Positions 43,866 through 51,947 of a stretch of 64,000 nt of DNA are shown piece by piece (within the stretch, counting starts at the first letter, position 1; every line of letters begins with the position of its first letter). Under the pieces are notes generated by a model. That model made no database searches, was not told the DNA's origin, and worked only from the letters and a program-made list of their open reading frames with translations. Both the position numbers and the translations under genes were made by a program. Origin of the DNA: Alphaproteobacteria bacterium (GTDB lineage Bacteria; Pseudomonadota; Alphaproteobacteria; UBA828); the NCBI GenBank assembly GCA_022820945.1, contig JAJEEP010000049.1, forward strand, positions 86,375-150,374, given 5' to 3'.

Positions 43866-45140
43866 TTACGTCTTGAGCTTGCTGGAATCCAGGCCAGCCT
43901 GCGTGCAGAAGAGATTATCGGGCGCTTCGCCGTATGCCGAATAGGGAAGCGGCATCAGCGGCTCTGCGTACTCGTCGACGATCTCGGCCTGGCCGTCGGA
44001 GCCCCAGACCCCGATACGCGGCGTCAGCCAGCAGTGCAGGTTCTCGGGCTCGATACGCACGCGCCCTTCCGGCGCATCGACCTCTTGCCCCTTGGAGGCT
44101 TCGCGAACCGAGAGAGGATCGACCTCGCCCGCCTTCTCCACCGACTGCGCCCACAGGAACACCTGGAAATACGCACACTCCATGGCGTGATAGGTGACGG
44201 TATCGGCGCCCATCGTGCTCTTCACGTCTTCCACGAACTTCTCGTTCGCGGCGTTGCTCACCGTCTGGAAATAGGGGAAGGACGTGACACTACCCGCGGC
44301 ATAATCGGCCCCCATCGCCTGCACTTCGATTTCCGAGCACACCGTGGCAAAGATGGGGAACTTGTCGTAGCTCAGCCCCTGGTTGATGAACTCGCGGCGG
44401 AAGGCGACGATCGAATCGCCGACGACATTGGAGTAGACGCAGTCGCACTCGCCGGCTTCCCACATGGTCTTCATCTTGTTGACCATGGAGCCCCACTCGG
44501 TGTGGCCGAGTTCGAGGTACTCGTCGGCCACCCAGGAGCCGCCTTCTCTCTCCACCAGGATCTTGCAGACCTTGGCCATCTCGCGCGGGTAGATGTAGTT
44601 CGACCCTACGATGAAGAACTTGTTGTAGCCCTGCTTCGTGATCCACGGAACGAAGTTCTCTTGCTGCTGGTTGGGAACAGCGCCCGTGTAAATGACGTTC
44701 TTCGAGCACTCGAACCCCTCATAGAAGGTGGGGTACCAGTACAGATTCTTACGTTTCTCGAACACCGGCAATGCCGCCTTGCGGCTCGCCGAGGTGTAGG
44801 AACCGAAAACGGACGGCACCCTGTCCCGCACAACCAGCTTGTTGGCCTTCTCGTTGAACGTGCGCGGGTCGGAGGCCGGATCTTCGATGATCGGCACCAC
44901 CTTCTTGCCGAGTACGCCACCGTTCGCATTGATTTGGTCGATGGCCATCTCGGTGACTTTGCTCAACTGCTTCTCGACAATCGCCGTCGTACCCGTCAGC
45001 GAGTAAAGAACGCCGACCTCGATCTCGTCATCGTCGGCCCAGGCGAACTGATAGTCCTTCACCCAGACATGCGGGAACGTGGTCAACCCAGCGGCACCGA
45101 GCGCGATACCGGATTTCTTCAAGAAGTCTCGACGTCTCAT
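43866..45140 (-). CDS. urtA: Urea/amide-type ABC transporter substrate-binding protein (UrtA/FmdD-like)
   Basis: This 424-aa periplasmic binding protein is exported by the Tat route: MRRRDFLKKSGIALGAAGL carries the twin-Arg motif. The mature part starts near DDEIEVGVLYSLTGTTAIVEK and shows VVPIIEDPASDPRTFNEKA, FGSYTSASRKAALPVFE, NLYWYPTFYEGFECSKNV and FVPWITKQGYNKFFIVGSNYIYP, all typical of UrtA, FmdD and AmiC-like proteins. It is the first gene of urtA-B-C-D-E-amiE. With amidase downstream, short aliphatic amides are the likely ligand. GGAGGAGGGAGCT precedes the ATG as a strong ribosome site. Confidence 0.9.
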   Translation of the reverse strand: MRRRDFLKKSGIALGAAGLTTFPHVWVKDYQFAWADDDEIEVGVLYSLTGTTAIVEKQLSKVTEMAIDQINANGGVLGKKVVPIIEDPASDPRTFNEKANKLVVRDRVPSVFGSYTSASRKAALPVFEKRKNLYWYPTFYEGFECSKNVIYTGAVPNQQQENFVPWITKQGYNKFFIVGSNYIYPREMAKVCKILVEREGGSWVADEYLELGHTEWGSMVNKMKTMWEAGECDCVYSNVVGDSIVAFRREFINQGLSYDKFPIFATVCSEIEVQAMGADYAAGSVTSFPYFQTVSNAANEKFVEDVKSTMGADTVTYHAMECAYFQVFLWAQSVEKAGEVDPLSVREASKGQEVDAPEGRVRIEPENLHCWLTPRIGVWGSDGQAEIVDEYAEPLMPLPYSAYGEAPDNLFCTQAGLDSSKLKT

Positions 45141-45158
45141 AGCTCCCTCCTCCCCATT

Positions 45159-45176
45159 CTTTGTGCAAGCACAAAG
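45159..45176. promoter_or_regulatory. 18-bp palindrome upstream of urtA (putative operator)
   Basis: CTTTGTGC-AA-GCACAAAG is a perfect inverted repeat with 8-base arms, 18 bases before the urtA start codon and just upstream of its ribosome site. The arrangement fits a repressor operator of the GntR or similar dimeric type. As RNA it would form a hairpin directly upstream of the ribosome site and could affect translation instead. Confidence 0.5.
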
Positions 45177-45207
45177 GGCGATCTTCTGTTGTAAATTGTG
45201 TGATTCG

Positions 45208-45222
45208 TGGCTGGCAATTTGC
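45208..45222 (+). promoter_or_regulatory. Sigma54-like -24/-12 sequence
   Basis: TGGCTGGCAATTTGC has GG at 45209-45210 and GC at 45221-45222 with the required 10-base spacing, plus TTGC at the -12 side. Two of the positions after TGGC deviate from consensus. The site would fire toward the hydantoinase genes about 430 bp away. The reverse strand has a weaker match, so direction is not secure, and a chance match is possible. Confidence 0.3.
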
Positions 45223-45666
45223 CGAACTTCACGTCGGCCGAAAGGGCGGGATGGACAAATAAAACCGAATAGAAAGTGTCCACCTCATTCTCCCTAGCGG
45301 TCCGCACAAGCTTGCCCGTCTTACCCTCGATCCCAAAGCATCGAGCGGGATGCCTAAGGGCATGCTGCCTAGACACGTCGCGAGCATCGTATGGGTGCCC
45401 CTACCCACCGTCAAGCAGCAGCCCTCCTCAGGCGACGCACGGGATTTTGAGGCAGCCAGGAAAGGGGTGCTCCCTGTAGTCATCCAACAGCGACGAACAG
45501 GAGCAACCGGATGCCACGGCGCGCTTCGACGATAGAGAGTCTACCGATGGTCTTTGTCCTGGTGAACGAAATGCCAACCGACCAACGCGGCGCTGGACCC
45601 CCCGGCACGAACGCGCCCATACTTCGAGGCAACAAATAACGATCACGACAGGGAATGGAGGGGACG

Positions 45667-47031
45667 ATGGATCTGATTCTGGCGAACGGCAAGATCGTGA
45701 CCGCCCACGAGAGCTACGACGCCGATATCGGAATCGAGGGCGGTGTCATCAAGCAGATCGGCCACGGCCTGGGGCCCGCCGGCCGCACCGTCGATTGCAG
45801 CGGCAAGATCCTGTTCCCCGGCGGGGTCGACGTACACACCCACGTCGAGTTCGAGCTGATGGGGCAGGAAACCGCTGACGACTTCCACTCGTCCACGGTG
45901 GCGGCCGCCTGCGGCGGGATCACGACGATCTGCGATTACGCGTTCCCGGAGCCCGGTCAATCGCTGCAGGACTGTCTCGTCACCTGGAACAAGCGGGGCG
46001 AGAAGTCGGTGATCGACTACGGCCTGCACCCGACAATCTTCCAGCCCGGCGAGCACACCCTCAGCCAGATGCGGGACTGCGTCGCCGACGGCTACACCAG
46101 CTTCAAGATCTTCATGGTCGGCTTCGCCGAGTTCGACAAGTATGCGGCCGAGTACCTGCGCTGCATGGAGGAGGCCGGCAAGCTCGGCGCGATGGTCAAC
46201 ATCCATTGCGAGGACCAGTGCTGCATCTCCTACATGACCCAGAAGCTCGAGGAAGAGAACAACTCCAACGTCCGCACCTTCCCCGATTCCAGGCCGCGCA
46301 TCTCGGAAGGGCTTGCCGCTCAACGGGCGCTCTGGATGGCCCACGTGGCCGACGTTCCCGCCTACCTCGTCCATCTCTCGTGTCAGGAGGGGCTGGATGC
46401 GCTCAACGACGCGCGCGGCCGCGGCCAGACCTGCTACGGCGAGACCCGTCCGATCTACCTCCACCTCTCCCGCGAGCGCTTCAACGAGGAGGTCGACCCC
46501 GAGCGCTACGTCGGCTGGCCGCCGCTGCGCGAGGCCGACCAGATGGAGGTGATGTGGCAGGCGCTGGACAGCAACGTGCTCCAGACCGTCGCCACCGACC
46601 ATGTCGGCTGGAACATGAAGCAGAAGAAGGCGAGCGTGACCGTGGACGAGCTGCTGCCCGGCATGTCGAACCTGGAGACGGTGCTGCCCATGCTCTATTC
46701 CGAAGGCGTGCGCCAGGGCCGGCTCTCGCCCCACCGCTTCGTCGACGTGAGCGCCACCAAGCCGGCCAAGCTGATGGGCATGTACCCGCAGAAGGGCACC
46801 ATCGCCGTGGGCTCCGACGCCGACGTCATGGTGTTCGATCCGCAGAAGCCCGTCACCATCCGCCAGCGCGACATGCACTCGAAGCAGGACTGGGAGCTGC
46901 ATGAGGGCTTCGAGGTCACCGGCTGGCCGACCATGACGATCTCGCGCGGCGACATCATCGTGGAGAACGGCAAGGTCAACGCGGAGCCGGGTCGCGGCAG
47001 GCTGGTCAAGCGCCGCACCTACACCTCCTGA
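45667..47031 (+). CDS. Dihydropyrimidinase/hydantoinase, copy 1
   Basis: This 454-aa amidohydrolase opens cyclic amides such as dihydropyrimidines or hydantoins. ATG 45667 follows GGAGGGGACG. The binuclear metal site is complete: H57 and H59 (VDVHTHVEFE), carboxylated Lys K147 (GYTSFKIFM), H180 (NIHCEDQCC), H236 (LVHLSCQEG) and D311 (ATDHVGW). The canonical HAENGD-type and TDHCP-type segments are altered (HCEDQCC, TDHVGW), so it is not a standard D-hydantoinase. It is followed by a near-identical copy 109 bp later and lies divergent from the amide transporter operon. Confidence 0.88.
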   Translation: MDLILANGKIVTAHESYDADIGIEGGVIKQIGHGLGPAGRTVDCSGKILFPGGVDVHTHVEFELMGQETADDFHSSTVAAACGGITTICDYAFPEPGQSLQDCLVTWNKRGEKSVIDYGLHPTIFQPGEHTLSQMRDCVADGYTSFKIFMVGFAEFDKYAAEYLRCMEEAGKLGAMVNIHCEDQCCISYMTQKLEEENNSNVRTFPDSRPRISEGLAAQRALWMAHVADVPAYLVHLSCQEGLDALNDARGRGQTCYGETRPIYLHLSRERFNEEVDPERYVGWPPLREADQMEVMWQALDSNVLQTVATDHVGWNMKQKKASVTVDELLPGMSNLETVLPMLYSEGVRQGRLSPHRFVDVSATKPAKLMGMYPQKGTIAVGSDADVMVFDPQKPVTIRQRDMHSKQDWELHEGFEVTGWPTMTISRGDIIVENGKVNAEPGRGRLVKRRTYTS

Positions 47032-47140
47032 CCGGCGGACGGGCCGGCACGGCGGCGAGGCGCCGCCCGGGACCCGCCGGCTCGATCCCGCCCACGCTCG
47101 GAGGCGAGGACAAGAAGCAACGACAGGACGGGAGGGGAAG

Positions 47141-48505
47141 ATGGATCTGATCCTGGCGAACGGCGAGATCGTCACCGCGCACGAAAGTTATCGTGCCGAC
47201 ATCGGGATCGAAGACGGCGTCATCAAGCAGATCGGCCACCGCCTCGGGCCAGCCGGACACACTGTCGATTGCAGCGGCAAGATCCTGTTCCCCGGCGGCG
47301 TCGACGTGCACACTCACGTCGAGTTCGAGTGGATGGGACACACGACCACCGACGACTTCCACTCGTCCACGGTGGCCGCCGCCTGCGGCGGGATCACCAC
47401 CATCTGCGACTACGCGGTCCCCGCACCCGGCCAGTCTCTGCAGGACTGCCTCGCCACCTGGAACAAGCGGGGCGAGAAGTCGGTGGTCGACTACGGCCTG
47501 CACCCGACGCTGTTCCAGCCGGGCGAGCACACGCTCAGCGAGATGCGGGATGCGGTCGCCGACGGCTACACCAGCTTCAAGATCTTCATGACCGAGCTGT
47601 CCCAGTTCGACCACTACGCGCCCCAGTACCTGCGCTGCATGGAAGAAGCCGGCAGGCTCGGCGCGATGATCAACATCCACTGCGAGGATCAGTGCTGCAT
47701 CAGCTACATGACCCAGAAGCTCGCGGAGGAGAACAACTCAAACGTCCGCACCTTACCCGATTCCAGGCCGCGCATCTCCGAGGGGATTGCTGCCCAGCGG
47801 GCGCTCTGGATGGCCCACGTGGCCGATGTGCCGGCCTACCTCGTCCACCTCTCGTGCCAGGAGGGGCTGGACGCGCTCAACGATGCCCGCGCTCGCGGCC
47901 AGACCTGCTACGGCGAGACCCGGCCGATCTACCTCCACCTCTCGCGCGACCGCTTCAACGAGGAGGTGTTTCCCGAGCAATACGTCGGCTGGCCGCCGCT
48001 GCGCGACGCCGACCAGATGGAGGTGCTTTGGCAGGCGCTGGACAGCAACGTGCTCCAGGTGGTCGCCACCGACCACGTCGGCTGGAGCACGAAGCAGAAG
48101 ACGGAGGGGAAGACCGTGGACGAGCTGCTGCCCGGCATGTCGAACCTGGAGACGGTGCTGCCCATGCTCTACTCCGAAGGCGTGCGCAAGGGCCGGCTCA
48201 CCGCCAACCGCTTCGTCGAGGTCAGCGCCACGACGCCCGCAAAGCTCTTCGGCCTCTATCCGCAGAAGGGAACGATTGCGGTGGGCTCCGATGCCGACAT
48301 CACGGTGTTCGACCCGCAGAAACCCGTCACCATCCGCCAGCGCGACATGCACTCGAAGCAGGACTGGGAGCTGCACGAGGGCTTCGAAGTCACCGGCTGG
48401 CCGGCGCTGACGATCTCGCGCGGCGATATCATCGTGGAGAACGGCAAGGTGAATGCCGAACCCGGACGCGGCAAGCTGGTCAAGCGCCGCACCTACACGT
48501 CTTAG
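47141..48505 (+). CDS. Dihydropyrimidinase/hydantoinase, copy 2 (tandem duplicate)
   Basis: This second 454-aa amidohydrolase is identical to copy 1 at roughly nine residues in ten by eye, including all metal ligands. The ribosome-site region (ACAGGACGGGAGGGGAAG) also resembles that of copy 1, so the duplicated unit includes it. Differences cluster around residues 64-70 (EWMGHTTT here, ELMGQETA in copy 1) and 150-160 (TELSQFDHYAPQ here, VGFAEFDKYAAE in copy 1), both near the expected substrate loops, which suggests a shift in substrate range rather than simple dosage. It is 20 bp upstream of the ABC ATPase gene. Confidence 0.88.
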   Translation: MDLILANGEIVTAHESYRADIGIEDGVIKQIGHRLGPAGHTVDCSGKILFPGGVDVHTHVEFEWMGHTTTDDFHSSTVAAACGGITTICDYAVPAPGQSLQDCLATWNKRGEKSVVDYGLHPTLFQPGEHTLSEMRDAVADGYTSFKIFMTELSQFDHYAPQYLRCMEEAGRLGAMINIHCEDQCCISYMTQKLAEENNSNVRTLPDSRPRISEGIAAQRALWMAHVADVPAYLVHLSCQEGLDALNDARARGQTCYGETRPIYLHLSRDRFNEEVFPEQYVGWPPLRDADQMEVLWQALDSNVLQVVATDHVGWSTKQKTEGKTVDELLPGMSNLETVLPMLYSEGVRKGRLTANRFVEVSATTPAKLFGLYPQKGTIAVGSDADITVFDPQKPVTIRQRDMHSKQDWELHEGFEVTGWPALTISRGDIIVENGKVNAEPGRGKLVKRRTYTS

Positions 48506-48525
48506 CGGGCGGCGAGGTTGATCGG

Positions 48526-49401
48526 TTGGCGCAGGCGCCCGAGACAGCCACTACCCTGACGCAGGGCAAGGCGCAGACGGAGCCCGGCGTCGCGCTCCAT
48601 GTCGACGACCTCCACAAGAGCTTCGGCGACCTGGAGGTGCTCAGGGGCGTCTCGCTCACGGCTCACGAGCACGACGTCATCGCCATTCTTGGCGCGAGCG
48701 GCTCGGGCAAGAGCACGCTGCTCCGCTGCATCAACCTGCTGGAGATCCCCGACGCCGGGAAGGTCCACGTCGGCGGCGAGCTGATCCGCATGAAGCGCGA
48801 CCGGCGCGGCCGGGCGATGCCGGCGGACCGGCGCCAGGTGGACCGCATCCGTTCCCGGCTCGGCATGGTGTTCCAGCAGTTCAACCTGTGGTCGCACCTG
48901 ACCGTGCTGCAAAACGTCATCGAGGCGCCCGTCCACGTGCTCAGGGTGCCCCGACGCGAGGCGGTGGACCGCGCCCGCGCGCTGCTGGACAAGGTGGGCC
49001 TCGCGGACAAGCACGACTACTTCCCGGCCCACCTCTCGGGCGGTCAGGAGCAGCGCGCTGCGATTGCCCGTGCGCTCGCCATGGAGCCCGACGTCATGCT
49101 CTTCGACGAGCCCACCTCGGCGCTCGACCCCGAGCTCGTCGGCGAGGTGCTGAAGGTGATCCGCGATCTCGCCGAGGAGGGCCGGACCATGCTGATCGTC
49201 ACCCACGAGGTCGGCTTCGCCCGCGAGGTCTCGTCGCGCACCGTGTTCCTGCACGAGGGGCAGATCGAGGAGCAAGGGCCGTCGCGCGCTGTGCTCGACG
49301 ATCCGCGTTCGCCCCGCCTCAAGCGTTTCCTGTCCGGAGACCGCTACGGCACCCCGGTCCCGGAGCCCACTCACCAACTCGAAAGGAGAACCGAGACATG
49401 A
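48526..49401 (+). CDS. Polar amino-acid-type ABC transporter ATPase (HisP/GlnQ-like)
   Basis: This 291-aa ABC ATPase is of the HisP/GlnQ class. It has Walker A LGASGSGKSTLLRCINLLE, the HisP-like RLGMVFQQFNLWSHLTVLQN, signature LSGGQEQRAAIARALAME and Walker B VMLFDEPTSALDPELVGEV. The signature has QEQR rather than the usual QQQR. There is no ATG or GTG before the domain, so a TTG at 48526 is the best start. Its stop overlaps the binding-protein ATG (ATGA at 49398). The matching permease genes are absent from the locus. Confidence 0.88.
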   Translation: MAQAPETATTLTQGKAQTEPGVALHVDDLHKSFGDLEVLRGVSLTAHEHDVIAILGASGSGKSTLLRCINLLEIPDAGKVHVGGELIRMKRDRRGRAMPADRRQVDRIRSRLGMVFQQFNLWSHLTVLQNVIEAPVHVLRVPRREAVDRARALLDKVGLADKHDYFPAHLSGGQEQRAAIARALAMEPDVMLFDEPTSALDPELVGEVLKVIRDLAEEGRTMLIVTHEVGFAREVSSRTVFLHEGQIEEQGPSRAVLDDPRSPRLKRFLSGDRYGTPVPEPTHQLERRTET

Positions 49402-50174
49402 GGAAACTCACGTTCCTGGCGGTGTTTGCGGCGCTCGCGCTCGCGGCCGGCACCGCAGCGGCCGACATGAAGAAGGTCACACTCGGCACCGAAGGCGCCT
49501 ATCCGCCCTTCAACTGGATCGACGAGAACGGTGATCTCCAGGGCTTCGACGTCGAGATCGGCAACGCGCTCTGCGCAGCGGCGAACCTGGAGTGCACCTG
49601 GGCGGTGCAGGACTGGGACGGCATCATCCCCGGCCTGCTCGCCAAGAAGTACGACGCCATCGTTGCCTCGATGTCGATCACCGAGGAGCGCAAGAAGAAG
49701 GTGGACTTCACCGGCAAGTACTACACCACGCCGGCCAAGTTCGTGCGCATGAAGGGCTCGGGCATCGAAATCACCGACGAGGGCCTGGACGGCCTGGCCG
49801 TCGGCGTGCAGCGCGCGACCATTCACGAGAACTTCCTGCGCGACAACTACGGCGACATCGTCACGATCAAGGCCTACGCCACGCAGGATGAGGCCAACCT
49901 CGACTTCGTGGCCGGCCGCGTCGACCTGCTGCTGGCGGATTCGATGGCCCTTCAGGGCGGCTTCCTCGACACGCCGGACGGCGCGGACGCGGAATTCGTC
50001 GGCCCCGACTTCACCGATCCGCGCTGGTTCGGCGACGGTGCCGGTATCGCCGTGCGCAAGGGCGAAGGCGAGCTTCTGAACGCGCTCAACGGTGCCATCG
50101 CGGCCATCCGCGCCGACGGCACCTACAAGGCGATCAACGACAAGTACTTCGATTTCGACGTTTACGGCGACTGA
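49398..50174 (+). CDS. Polar amino-acid-type ABC transporter substrate-binding protein
   Basis: This 258-aa periplasmic binding protein of family 3 (HisJ/LAO-like) has a signal peptide MRKLTFLAVFAALALAAG ending near AAA-DM. The mature part shows TLGTEGAYPPFNWIDENG, GFDVEIGNALCAAANLEC, QDWDGIIPGLLAKKYDAIVA, SMSITEERKKKVDFTGKYY and a late GEGELLNALNGAIAAIRADG. The ligand should be a polar amino acid, or possibly an N-carbamoyl amino acid given the upstream hydantoinases. AAAGGAGAA is a good ribosome site. No permease follows within the operon. Confidence 0.9.
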   Translation: MRKLTFLAVFAALALAAGTAAADMKKVTLGTEGAYPPFNWIDENGDLQGFDVEIGNALCAAANLECTWAVQDWDGIIPGLLAKKYDAIVASMSITEERKKKVDFTGKYYTTPAKFVRMKGSGIEITDEGLDGLAVGVQRATIHENFLRDNYGDIVTIKAYATQDEANLDFVAGRVDLLLADSMALQGGFLDTPDGADAEFVGPDFTDPRWFGDGAGIAVRKGEGELLNALNGAIAAIRADGTYKAINDKYFDFDVYGD

Positions 50175-50190
50175 TCGCCACCGACACATG

Positions 50191-50218
50191 GGCGGGCGGC
50201 TGGACCACGCCGCCCGCC
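50191..50218 (+). terminator. GC-rich hairpin after the binding-protein gene
   Basis: GGCGGGCGGC (50191-50200) pairs perfectly with GCCGCCCGCC (50209-50218) around an 8-base loop, 17 bases after the stop codon. No T tract follows, so it may be a weak terminator or an mRNA-protecting structure that favours binding-protein expression. Confidence 0.4.
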
Positions 50219-50368
50219 GGCGGCCGGGCCGACCGCGTTGGACCCACGACCACTCGTGGCCGCGAACCACCGCTCTGGCGGTCCCTACCATTCGTCCAAC
50301 CCATTGGACTCGTTCCGGGCATCCATCCTTCTCAGGCAGGTTCGTCGGTGTGAGTGAGAACGCGTGGC

Positions 50369-50389
50369 TGGCCGGGACAGGCCCGGCCA
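50369..50389. repeat. REP-like palindrome (GGCCGGG type)
   Basis: TGGCCGGG and CCCGGCCA form an 8-bp stem around ACAGG, within the phrase GCGTGGCTGGCCGGGACAGG. Palindromes of this wording are very common between genes in alphaproteobacteria. It lies 25 bp before trpF in a 239-bp gap that otherwise shows only the hairpin at 50191. Confidence 0.6.
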
Positions 50390-50413
50390 TGACGTAAAGA
50401 GGGACCCTCGCGC

Positions 50414-51079
50414 GTGCGGACGCGGGTCAAGATCTGCTGCATCGCCAGCGTGGCGGAGGCGGAGGCCGCCGTCGGCGCCGGCGCCGATGCCATCGGGCTG
50501 GTCTCGGCAATGCCGAGCGGGCCGGGGGTGATCGGGGAGGACCTGATCGGGGAGATCGCCGCCGCCGCGCCGCCGGCCCTGGGCACCTTCCTGCTCACGT
50601 CGAAGACGGAGCCCGCCGCCATCGCCGCCCAGCAGCGGCGCTGCGGGGTCAACACGATCCAGCTCTGCGACGCGCTCGATGCCAGCGCCTACCCGGCGTT
50701 GCGCGAGGCGCTGCCCGGCGTCGCGCTGGTGCAGGTGATCCACGTACGGGACGAGCGCGCGGTCGCGGAGGCTGTGCGCGTCGCTCCCATGGTGGACGGG
50801 CTGCTGGTCGATTCCGGCAATCCGAGCGCCCCGGTCAAGGAGCTGGGCGGCACCGGGCGGGTCCACGACTGGGCGCTCAGCCGGCGCATCGTGGCGGAAG
50901 CCCCCTGCCCCGTCTTCCTCGCCGGCGGGCTCAACCCCGGCAACGTGGCGGACGCGATCCGCGCGGTGCGCCCCTACGGGGTCGATCTCTGCACCGGCGT
51001 TCGCACCGATGGCGCCCTCGATGCCGCGAAGCTCGGCGCCTTCATGGGCGCGGTCGCCGCGTCGGACGCGGGGCGATGA
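50414..51079 (+). CDS. trpF: Phosphoribosylanthranilate isomerase-like protein (stand-alone TrpF)
   Basis: This 221-aa TIM-barrel protein (GTG start) matches TrpF, the tryptophan-pathway isomerase. It keeps the catalytic Cys in VKICCIAS, the Asp in GLLVDSGNP, the conserved LGGTGRVHDWALS and the phosphate-binding LAGGLNPGNVADAIRAV and DLCTGVRTDG. The residue after the catalytic Cys is Cys where the family has Gly. No trpA, trpB or other trp genes are near, so it is either a relocated single trpF or a TrpF-like protein with another task. Confidence 0.8.
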   Translation: MRTRVKICCIASVAEAEAAVGAGADAIGLVSAMPSGPGVIGEDLIGEIAAAAPPALGTFLLTSKTEPAAIAAQQRRCGVNTIQLCDALDASAYPALREALPGVALVQVIHVRDERAVAEAVRVAPMVDGLLVDSGNPSAPVKELGGTGRVHDWALSRRIVAEAPCPVFLAGGLNPGNVADAIRAVRPYGVDLCTGVRTDGALDAAKLGAFMGAVAASDAGR

Positions 51080-51164
51080 CTCCCAAGTTCGCGCGAAAGC
51101 ACGTATTGATGGGTCAACAGTTACAGTCGCGGCCATTCGAACGGCCGCCAGAGGGAGATGGACC

Positions 51165-51695
<531 letters not shown>

Positions 51696-51766
51696 GGCAC
51701 AGGGTCAGAGTGCGGATCAAGACAATTCTTGCCGCAGAATCAACAAGTTCCCCCTCCTCACCCCGG

Positions 51767-51850
51767 CCCTCTCCTCCCCGCGGGGAGGAGAGGGAGAAAA
51801 GAATCGCGCCCTCTCGGCCACGTTCCCCCTCCGCCTCCGGGGGAGGGGGA
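51767..51850. repeat. Two adjacent intergenic palindromes
   Basis: The first is a perfect 28-bp palindrome, CCCTCTCCTCCCCG joined to its reverse complement (51767-51794). The second is a 9-bp stem TCCCCCTCC/GGAGGGGGA at 51824-51832 and 51842-51850. Both lie in the 252-bp gap between the OsmC gene and the BMP transporter, in a pyrimidine/purine-skewed stretch. They are REP-like elements of the kind scattered through such genomes and could terminate or stabilise transcripts. Confidence 0.6.
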
Positions 51851-51947
51851 CAGGGGGAGGTGGCTGGCGCGGAGACAGACATCGCATCATGGCTCGGCTA
51901 AGCTGGGCACAGTCAGGATACGCATCCAAATCCAAGGGAGATTCCCA

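Larger units (their letters stand above)
45141..45666. other. Divergent regulatory region between urtA and the hydantoinase genes
   Basis: These 526 bp hold no convincing gene. They contain an 18-bp palindrome next to urtA, a sigma54-like sequence on the plus strand, an AT-rich zone at 45181-45275 and a small hairpin ATGCC-TAAG-GGCAT near 45355. On the minus strand TTGCCA (from about 45224) and TACAAC are 18 bases apart, a weak sigma70 candidate for urtA. The distal 300 bp, toward the hydantoinase, show nothing distinctive beyond the ribosome site GGAGGGGACG before 45667. Confidence 0.5.
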
